Positions 1 to 4,585 of a DNA stretch of 6,965 bases are shown here, piece after piece. Location: contig JALUJC010000327.1 in the NCBI GenBank assembly GCA_027053375.1, positions 1 through 6,965 of the forward strand, written 5' to 3'. Position 1 is the stretch's first letter. Every line of letters begins with the position of its first letter. Made by a program: the position numbers and the translations under genes. The notes below the pieces were generated by a model. That model did no database searches. It worked only from the letters and a program-made list of their open reading frames with translations, and was not told where the DNA came from. This DNA is from Caldifarciminota bacterium. GTDB taxonomy: Bacteria; Hydrothermota; Hydrothermia; S141-80.

Positions 1-1
1 C

Positions 2-136
2 GTGTACGCTTTCGCCCTGCAGCGCGGCAATGACCGGTACTACGGCTCGCTGACCATTTCCTCCATCACGGGCAACACCGTGCAGATCTCCCAGATCAAA
101 GTGCAGCGCGTGCCCGGCTTTAAGAAGCTGCAGTAA
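2..136 (+). CDS. C-terminal end of an unrecognised protein (partial, 5' end outside window)
   Basis: This is the last 44 codons of a plus-strand gene, ending in TAA at 134-136. The other two forward frames are closed early by TGA codons, so this is the only open frame. The visible peptide alternates polar and hydrophobic residues (YYGSLTISSITGN, then VQISQIKVQRVPGF) and is probably beta-rich. It ends in a basic FKKLQ tail. I do not recognise the family, and the fragment is too short to assign a function or location. The strong hairpin 9 nt after the stop fits this being the last gene of its transcript. Confidence 0.6.
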   Translation: MYAFALQRGNDRYYGSLTISSITGNTVQISQIKVQRVPGFKKLQ

Positions 137-145
137 AAGAATCCG

Positions 146-177
146 GGCGGGGCGGGCACGTGCCCGCCCCGCCTTTA
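146..177 (+). terminator. Probable rho-independent terminator after the partial first gene
   Basis: Bases 146-159 are the exact reverse complement of 160-173, a perfect GC-rich palindrome centred on CACGTG. In RNA this would form about 12 bp around a 4-nt loop, and a short TTTA run follows. The A-rich stretch AAAAGAA after the stop codon precedes it. The T-tract is weak, so termination may be partial. The hairpin ends only 7 nt before the ATG of the next gene, so it could also act on that gene's leader. Confidence 0.65.
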
Positions 178-180
178 CCC

Positions 181-1074
181 ATGCCCCTTTCCCCCTCCCC
201 TTTTCTCCAGACTGCTTTTCTGGATGCCCTGGCAGAAGGACTCGGGGGATCCGTGTTCCCCCTTACCCTCCAGGGAAAAACTCTGTTTTTCCTTCACAGA
301 AAGCGTGCCGCTTTCCATCACCTCTCCTCCCTGCCCCTGGGCACACCCGGCGGAAGCAACCGGCCCGAACCCGGCTGGCTCCGCTGGGAAGAACTGTGGG
401 ACCATCTACCGCAGCCCATCGGACGGCTGGAATGGGTGGATCGGGGAGAAGAACTTCAGCCCGGACCCCGTCCTGCCGCCTGGGTCACCGAACACCGGCT
501 GGATCTGGAGGAGGACCCGCGGGTCCTCTATCGTAAAAGTTTACGGGAACAACTGCGTGCTGCGGAACGCCGTGGCGTGGAGATCACCCCCTTTGAAACC
601 CGGGATCTGGAAGATTTCCTTGCGTACGTGGAACGAACCTATCGACACAAACACGGGGTGCTTCCTCCACCCGCCTCCCTGATCCGGGCGCTCTGGCAAC
701 ACGGCCACAACCACTTCCTGCTTGCCCTTGCTGCACGAAAGGGGAAACGCCTGCTCAGCGGGCTCTGGCTGGTGGTCTCCAGAGAAGAGGCCTATGCCTT
801 TCTCCAGGGCACCCATCCGGAGGCCTATCCACTCCGTGCGTCCGCCCTGCTGTTCGACCGGGCCATCGCCCTGGCCCGCGACCAGGGATACCGGTGGTTC
901 TCCTTCGGGGCCACCCCCTCGTCATCCCCCGGGGTTCGTTTCTTCAAAGAGCGCTTTGGTGCCATTCCCCACACCTATCCCCTCTGGGTCCACCAGCACC
1001 CGGTCTATGGGGGATTGCGTCGGATCTACAAGGGGGCGCAGGTGCTGCGCGGCAAACGGGAAATCCAGCCCTGA
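181..1074 (+). CDS. FemAB/GNAT-like acyltransferase (BioF2-like, Acetyltransf_6 type)
   Basis: A 297-residue protein that resembles the FemAB-like branch of the GNAT fold, in which members move an acyl or aminoacyl group onto an amine, often during cell-wall or exopolysaccharide synthesis. Visible signs are an N-terminal FLQTAFLDALAEGLGG segment; the basic helix RKSLREQLRAAERRGVEI at about 118-135, matching the family's S-x-R-x-x-x-x-x-A-x-x-x-G pattern; a TYRHKHG stretch; and the C-terminal motif around 241-261 (SFGAT, then GVRFFKERFGA), typical of the last GNAT strand-helix unit. No signal peptide or membrane helix is evident, so it is probably cytoplasmic. I chose ATG 181. A GTG at 160 is in frame but lies inside the hairpin and would add a Pro-rich leader. 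No Shine-Dalgarno sequence precedes ATG 181. The substrate cannot be told from sequence. Confidence 0.72.
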   Translation: MPLSPSPFLQTAFLDALAEGLGGSVFPLTLQGKTLFFLHRKRAAFHHLSSLPLGTPGGSNRPEPGWLRWEELWDHLPQPIGRLEWVDRGEELQPGPRPAAWVTEHRLDLEEDPRVLYRKSLREQLRAAERRGVEITPFETRDLEDFLAYVERTYRHKHGVLPPPASLIRALWQHGHNHFLLALAARKGKRLLSGLWLVVSREEAYAFLQGTHPEAYPLRASALLFDRAIALARDQGYRWFSFGATPSSSPGVRFFKERFGAIPHTYPLWVHQHPVYGGLRRIYKGAQVLRGKREIQP

Positions 1075-1075
1075 T

Positions 1076-1540
1076 TCAGAGGGCCTCTACGTCCAGGGAG
1101 CCCTCCAGAGCCCGGAGCAGCCGCATGCGGGTAAAAGCTTTGACCACCTCCTGGAGTTCTTTCCGTGTCATATCCTTGAGGTGCTTGCGAAACTCATCCG
1201 ATCGGCGGACTTCCTTCTGCACCTCGCGCACCAGATCTTTGAAGGACACATTTTCTCCCCGCTCTGCTTCCAGCCGCTTCCAGGTCTCCTCCAGTAGGTG
1301 AATCAGCCGCATCCGATAGAACAGCTCCTGAAAATGCTTCCAGTCTTCCCGGCTCAGGGTCTGCATGCGGTCTCTCAGTTCCTGGATATAGGCGTCCTTC
1401 GTGCGGGGTTTCTTTTTCTTCCGTTTCTGTTCCCGGAGCAGCTTTCGCACCTCCACACGGCGGAGCACCTCCCACAGCGTCTCCATCTCCGATACCGTCA
1501 GGGACTCCAGACTGCCCAGAAGCTGATCTCTGAGGGTCAT
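1076..1540 (-). CDS. Small charged helical protein with three internal repeats, family unknown
   Basis: A 154-residue protein very rich in Lys, Arg, Glu and Leu, with no membrane segment, signal peptide or metal motif. I do not recognise a family. It reads as almost wholly alpha-helical. Three gap-free similar segments can be aligned by eye at residues 13-37, 61-85 and 123-147. Each begins L/M-T/S, followed by an acidic or basic helix, and ends R-V/M-E/R-V/L-x-x-L/A-L-x-E. The second and third share RMRL and LE at matching positions. A basic linker (KRKKKKPRTK, 39-48) separates the first two and could bind nucleic acid or another polyanion, which is inference only. The gene is supported by GGAGGT 5 nt before ATG and by a sigma-70-like promoter upstream. 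It is convergent with the acyltransferase gene and divergent from cinA. Confidence 0.7.
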   Translation of the reverse strand: MTLRDQLLGSLESLTVSEMETLWEVLRRVEVRKLLREQKRKKKKPRTKDAYIQELRDRMQTLSREDWKHFQELFYRMRLIHLLEETWKRLEAERGENVSFKDLVREVQKEVRRSDEFRKHLKDMTRKELQEVVKAFTRMRLLRALEGSLDVEAL

Positions 1541-1545
1541 AGCGG

Positions 1546-1551
1546 ACCTCC
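1546..1551 (-). promoter_or_regulatory. Ribosome binding site of the repeat-protein gene
   Basis: Read on the minus strand, GGAGGT lies 5 nt before the ATG at 1540-1538. It fixes the start and supports this unfamiliar ORF being a real gene. Confidence 0.7.
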
Positions 1552-1563
1552 CGTTTCAGTGGA

Positions 1564-1592
1564 ATTCTACAGGCTCCCGGGCTGACCATCAA
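1564..1592 (-). promoter_or_regulatory. Sigma-70-like promoter for the minus-strand repeat-protein gene
   Basis: On the minus strand, TTGATG (1592-1587) and TAGAAT (1569-1564) are separated by exactly 17 bp. This matches 4 of 6 and 5 of 6 consensus bases. Transcription would begin near 1557, giving a leader of about 17 nt that contains the GGAGGT site. The -35 box sits in the loop of the inverted repeat at 1577-1599. Confidence 0.55.
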
Positions 1593-1599
1593 CGCCCGG
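1577..1599. repeat. Short inverted repeat between divergent promoters, possible operator
   Basis: CCGGGC (1577-1582) and GCCCGG (1594-1599) are perfect inverted 6-bp arms around an 11-bp centre. The repeat encloses the minus-strand -35 box and directly abuts the plus-strand -35 position. The location suits a regulator site, but in GC-rich DNA a 6-bp palindrome can arise by chance. Confidence 0.3.
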
Positions 1600-1628
1600 T
1601 GGATGTGTCCTGGCAGGTTGTGTACAAT
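1600..1628 (+). promoter_or_regulatory. Candidate promoter for the cinA-purE-CYTH group, giving a leaderless start
   Basis: TACAAT (1623-1628) is a good -10 box and is identical to the -10 of the promoter at 3444-3472. With a 17-bp spacer the -35 position reads TGGATG (1600-1605), only 3 of 6 matches. The -10 ends 6 nt before the ATG at 1635, so transcription should start at or next to the A of the start codon. Confidence 0.5.
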
Positions 1629-1634
1629 AGGAGC

Positions 1635-2441
1635 ATGGCCCGAACCGCACCCCTCCAGACCGCCGGTGTGCTGACCGTGGGGCGCGAGGTGCTTTCGGGG
1701 CAGGTCACAGACACCAACGCCACCTGGATCTCCCGCGCACTGATCCGGAAAGGTGTGCGTGTGGTGCGCCGGGCCACGGTGGATGACAACCCTGCGGAGA
1801 TTGTGGCGGGTCTCCGTTTCCTGGAGGAACAGGCCCGCCTGATCGTGACCACTGGGGGAATGGGCCCCACGGACGATGACCGCACGGTGGAGGTGGTGGC
1901 TGCGCATCTGGGACGGAGGCTGGTCCGGATTCCTGAGATTGAACACTGGATCCGGGAACGTCATCTGCGCCTTCGCGGGGATGCCGCACGATCCCCCGAA
2001 TACCGGCGCGCGCAGCAGAAGATGGCCACCCTCCCTGACGGCGCCCGCTGGATCCCCAACCCGGTGGGCTCCGCGCCGGGCATCTGGATCTCCACACAGG
2101 AGCGGGTCTATCTGCTGCTTCCCGGCGTTCCCCGGGAACTGGAAGCCCTCCTGCCCCTTCTTCTGGAACAACTCCGGGACCGCCTTCCCCGCGGGGTCTA
2201 CGTGGAAGCCATACAGGAAGGACCGGTACCCTATGAAGCCCAGATGGCCGCGCACCTGGAGCGGCTGCGCAGGGCCTATCCTGATCTGTATATCAAAACC
2301 CATGTGGGGGATGGCACCCTTCGGCTTCATCTATCCACCTTCGCCCCGGATCAGGACGCGGGGCGGCAACGGATCCAGGAAGCCTGGGAGACCCTGAACC
2401 GCTGGATCAAGGAGGATCCTCATGGAACGTCTCAATCCTGA
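1635..2441 (+). CDS. CinA-family protein, MoaB-like domain without the C-terminal amidase domain
   Basis: A 268-residue protein of the CinA N-terminal (COG1058, MoaB/Mog-like) family. Characterised members hydrolyse pyrophosphate bonds in ADP-ribose, FAD or related dinucleotides. Clear motifs are GREVLSGQVTDTN (16-28), TTGGMGPTDDDRT (72-84, the nucleotide/metal-binding signature), NPVGSAPGI (142-150) and LLPGVPRELEALL (161-173). The rest, to about residue 255, fits the CinA KH-like domain. The C-terminal nicotinamide-nucleotide amidase (PncC) domain of full-length CinA is absent and no separate pncC follows, so I give no symbol. I chose ATG 1635: the in-frame GTG at 1599 would lie upstream of the -10 box. 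AGGAG at 1629-1633 is only 1 nt from ATG, too close for normal initiation, so this is probably a leaderless mRNA. The 3' end overlaps purE by 20 nt. Confidence 0.88.
   Translation: MARTAPLQTAGVLTVGREVLSGQVTDTNATWISRALIRKGVRVVRRATVDDNPAEIVAGLRFLEEQARLIVTTGGMGPTDDDRTVEVVAAHLGRRLVRIPEIEHWIRERHLRLRGDAARSPEYRRAQQKMATLPDGARWIPNPVGSAPGIWISTQERVYLLLPGVPRELEALLPLLLEQLRDRLPRGVYVEAIQEGPVPYEAQMAAHLERLRRAYPDLYIKTHVGDGTLRLHLSTFAPDQDAGRQRIQEAWETLNRWIKEDPHGTSQS
2409..2415 (+). promoter_or_regulatory. Strong Shine-Dalgarno site of the purE-family gene
   Basis: AAGGAGG lies 6 nt before ATG 2422 and inside the coding end of the cinA-like gene. It is the strongest ribosome binding site in the window and contrasts with the missing site for the gene upstream. 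Confidence 0.8.
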
Positions 2442-2850
2442 TGCGCGGGTGGTGGTGATCGCGGGCAGCACCTCCGACCAGGACCTGGTGGAACACGGAC
2501 TGAAGGTGCTGGAAGAAGCTGGCATCCCCTATGAGTTCCGTATCCTTTCCGCGCACCGCGACCCTGACGCCCTCCACACCTATGTACGTTCCCTCAAGCA
2601 ACGCCCCGTGAAGGTGATCATCGCTGTGGCAGGTCTGGCTGCCGCACTCCCGGGGGTGTGTGCCTCCCTGACCGATCTTCCAGTGCTGGGCGTACCGGTG
2701 GATGCCGGTCCCCTGCGGGGGGTGGACGCCCTGCTCTCCATGGTGCAGATGCCCCGCGGTATTCCCGTGGGCACACTGGGCATTGGCCGCTCCGGCATGG
2801 TGAACGCCGCCCACCTGGCGATCCGTATTCTCCGGCAAGCCACCTCATGA
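2422..2850 (+). CDS. purE: PurE-family protein (AIR carboxylase / N5-CAIR mutase fold), atypical active site
   Basis: A 142-residue PurE-family protein. Classical PurE makes carboxyaminoimidazole ribonucleotide in purine synthesis, as an octamer in the cytoplasm. It aligns without gaps to E. coli PurE as I recall it: GSTSD at 15-19 (GSKSD), SAHR at 43-46 including the catalytic His45, LGVPV at 89-93, GVDALLSMVQMPRGIPVGTL at 100-119 and NAA near the end. It lacks the roughly 25-residue C-terminal extension of the E. coli protein. Two conserved positions differ: the usual SAHRTPD reads SAHRDPD, and AAHLPG reads AAALPG, so the normal His75 is Ala. No purK or other pur gene is adjacent. It may still be a PurE mutase or carboxylase; a related carboxylation (compare the LarB fold) is possible. 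It overlaps cinA by 20 nt and the CYTH gene by 4 nt (ATGA). Confidence 0.85.
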   Translation: MERLNPDARVVVIAGSTSDQDLVEHGLKVLEEAGIPYEFRILSAHRDPDALHTYVRSLKQRPVKVIIAVAGLAAALPGVCASLTDLPVLGVPVDAGPLRGVDALLSMVQMPRGIPVGTLGIGRSGMVNAAHLAIRILRQATS

Positions 2851-3500
2851 GCTTTCTGGAACAGGAGGTCAAATATCGCCTGACCCTCCTTCCCCTCCCG
2901 GAACACAGGATTCTGCCGCTCCTGCTGACCGCTCTGCAGGCCCAGTTGCTGAATCGCCGAACACTCCATCTTCGGGATATCTACTGGGATACCCGCCAGC
3001 AGGATTTCCGAAAGGCGGGCTGCGCCCTGCGAATCCGCTACCAGCAGGGGGCCCCTTTCTGGACGGTGAAGTGTCGTCTTGCCTCACAGGATCCCTCCCT
3101 GCAGATCCGTCAGGAATGGGAACGCCCCGCCTCCCGTGAGCACCTGGATCGTTTTCTCCACGCGCCGCGCTGGATCCACCTCCCCGAACCTGCCCGCCAG
3201 ATGCTCCCGCCGCTGGAGGCGCCGCTCTTTCCTCTGGTGGACGCCCTCTCCCGGCGGGTGGTATGGTGGCTTCTGACCCCACACCACCGGGTGACCGCCC
3301 ACCGGGAAGAGGTGTGGTATGCCCACCGGCGGGAGGTGTATCTGGAGGTGGAAGGTCCCCCCACCCTTCTGCGCAGGCTCCTTCGTGCCTGGTCGGTATA
3401 CCCGGAATTGCTTCCCACAGGAGAAACCAAGCTTTCCCGGGGGTTGACAATTTCCCCGCGCCTTTCTACAATTCCCAGAAAGACCGGAGATCCCCGATGA
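2847..3500 (+). CDS. CYTH domain protein (triphosphate tunnel metalloenzyme)
   Basis: A 217-residue CYTH protein. The family hydrolyses or cyclises triphosphorylated substrates (inorganic triphosphate, thiamine triphosphate, ATP) inside an eight-stranded beta tunnel with divalent metal. Hallmarks in order are the ExExK motif at E5-E7-K9, YWDT at 46-49, LRIR at 61-64, WTVK at 72-75, RQEWER at 88-93, the acidic strand YLEVEG at 165-170 and TKLSRG at 194-199. These supply the alternating acidic metal ligands and basic phosphate ligands. I chose ATG 2847 because ExExK must be near the N terminus. It has no Shine-Dalgarno site and overlaps the purE stop as ATGA, so it is probably translationally coupled. 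The last 18 residues lie beyond the recognisable core and are encoded by promoter DNA. The substrate cannot be told from sequence. Confidence 0.85.
   Translation: MSFLEQEVKYRLTLLPLPEHRILPLLLTALQAQLLNRRTLHLRDIYWDTRQQDFRKAGCALRIRYQQGAPFWTVKCRLASQDPSLQIRQEWERPASREHLDRFLHAPRWIHLPEPARQMLPPLEAPLFPLVDALSRRVVWWLLTPHHRVTAHREEVWYAHRREVYLEVEGPPTLLRRLLRAWSVYPELLPTGETKLSRGLTISPRLSTIPRKTGDPR
3444..3472 (+). promoter_or_regulatory. Near-consensus sigma-70 promoter inside the CYTH gene, driving the peptidase gene
   Basis: TTGACA (3444-3449) and TACAAT (3467-3472) are separated by exactly 17 bp; the first is a perfect -35 box and the second matches 5 of 6 at -10. The predicted start is near 3479, giving an 18-nt leader holding GGAG (3486-3489), 7 nt before ATG 3497. 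It is the strongest promoter visible in the window. Confidence 0.75.
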
Positions 3501-4570
3501 AACGCATTCATCAGCTTCAGGAAAGACTGGGGGAAGCGCGTCTTGAAGCACTGGTGGTTTCCCGCCTGATCAACATCCGCTATCTCAGCGGATTCACGGG
3601 AACCGCAGGTCTTCTGGTGCTCACCCCGGATCGTGCGACGTTCTATACGGATGGCCGCTACACCGACCGTGCCCGTGCGGAACTCCAGGAGGGCATTGAA
3701 CTGGTGGTGGACACCCACGCCTGGAAGCGGGCGCTGTCCGACCTCCCGACCGGTCGCGTGGGGTTTGAGTCAGAACACATCACCGTTCACCAGCTGGACT
3801 GGATCCGGGAACACACGGCAGATCGTGTGGAGTGGGTCCCCACCCGCGGCTGGGTAGAAGACCTCCGGATCCGCAAAGATCCCGAAGAATGGGCGACCAT
3901 GCGGGAAGCGCAGCGCCTGCTGGAACAGGTGCTGGGGGAGGTGCTGGGTTTGCTGGAACCGGGGAAAACCACCGAATGGGACCTGGCCGTGGAACTGGAG
4001 TACCGGCTCAAACGTGCCGGTGCGGAGGGGGTCTCCTTTGACCCCATCATCGCCTCCGGTGCCCAGAGCGCCATCCCGCACGCCACATCCCGCCGCGTCC
4101 CCATTCCGCCCAACACGGTTCTGCTGGTGGATGTGGGGGCACGCTATCGGGGGTACTGCTCCGACATGACCCGCACCTTCTGGGTGGGTCCTGAACCGCC
4201 GGATCCCACGTTCAAACGGGTCTATCAGACCGTGCGAGAGGCACAGGAAGCCGCGCTGAAAAGCCTTTCTCCGGGGCTGCTGGCGCGCATCCCCGACGAA
4301 AAAGCACGGGAGGTGCTCCGGAGGGAACAGCTGGAGGAATACTACACCCACGGTCTGGGACACGGGGTGGGCCTGGAGATTCACGAAGCCCCGCGTCTCA
4401 GCGTGTTCGCAGAGGATCACGAAACCCTGGAACCCGGTATGGTGGTCACCGTGGAGCCCGGTGTCTATCTCTCAGGGCAGTTCGGTGTTCGGATTGAAGA
4501 CATGGTGGTGCTGACCGAAACGGGCGTGGACAACCTGACCACCTTTCCCAGGGAACTCCAGGTGTTGTAA
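3497..4570 (+). CDS. Xaa-Pro aminopeptidase / prolidase-like M24 metallopeptidase
   Basis: A 357-residue M24 peptidase, which removes N-terminal residues before proline or splits Xaa-Pro dipeptides using two metal ions in a pita-bread fold. The N-terminal creatinase-like domain spans about 1-125 (INIRYLSGFTGTAG, then TFYTDGRYTDRA). The catalytic domain has all five metal ligands: D212 and D223 (VDVG and CSDMTRT), H289 (HGLGHGVG), E320 (VEPGVY) and E334 (RIEDMV). H296 in IHEAP is the usual second active-site histidine. Length and ligand spacing are normal for the PepQ/PepP-like group, and the protein is probably cytoplasmic. PepP and PepQ cannot be separated by eye, so I give no symbol. It starts at ATG 3497, overlaps the CYTH stop as ATGA, has GGAG 7 nt upstream and has its own promoter. 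Confidence 0.92.
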   Translation: MKRIHQLQERLGEARLEALVVSRLINIRYLSGFTGTAGLLVLTPDRATFYTDGRYTDRARAELQEGIELVVDTHAWKRALSDLPTGRVGFESEHITVHQLDWIREHTADRVEWVPTRGWVEDLRIRKDPEEWATMREAQRLLEQVLGEVLGLLEPGKTTEWDLAVELEYRLKRAGAEGVSFDPIIASGAQSAIPHATSRRVPIPPNTVLLVDVGARYRGYCSDMTRTFWVGPEPPDPTFKRVYQTVREAQEAALKSLSPGLLARIPDEKAREVLRREQLEEYYTHGLGHGVGLEIHEAPRLSVFAEDHETLEPGMVVTVEPGVYLSGQFGVRIEDMVVLTETGVDNLTTFPRELQVL

Positions 4571-4585
4571 CCAGGGAGGCAGAGC

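Noticed and set aside
160..180. GTG at 160 as the start of the acyltransferase gene.
   Set aside because: It sits at the centre of the terminator-like palindrome and would add only a Pro-rich heptapeptide. ATG 181 matches the expected N terminus better.
1629..1633. AGGAG as the ribosome binding site for the cinA-like gene.
   Set aside because: Only 1 nt separates it from ATG, too short for normal pairing, and it probably lies upstream of the transcript start.
1599..1634. GTG at 1599 as the start of the cinA-like gene.
   Set aside because: It would translate the promoter region, has no ribosome site, and adds 12 residues before the normal first beta strand of the domain.
1194..2330. A 378-codon open frame on the minus strand across cinA and the repeat-protein gene.
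   Set aside because: It is antisense to the clear CinA motifs, has Pro/Gly/His-rich low-complexity composition, and continues through the divergent promoter region.
2658..2846. An upstream extension of the CYTH reading frame into purE.
   Set aside because: The extension is out of frame with the well-conserved PurE coding sequence, and the ExExK motif places the true N terminus at ATG 2847.
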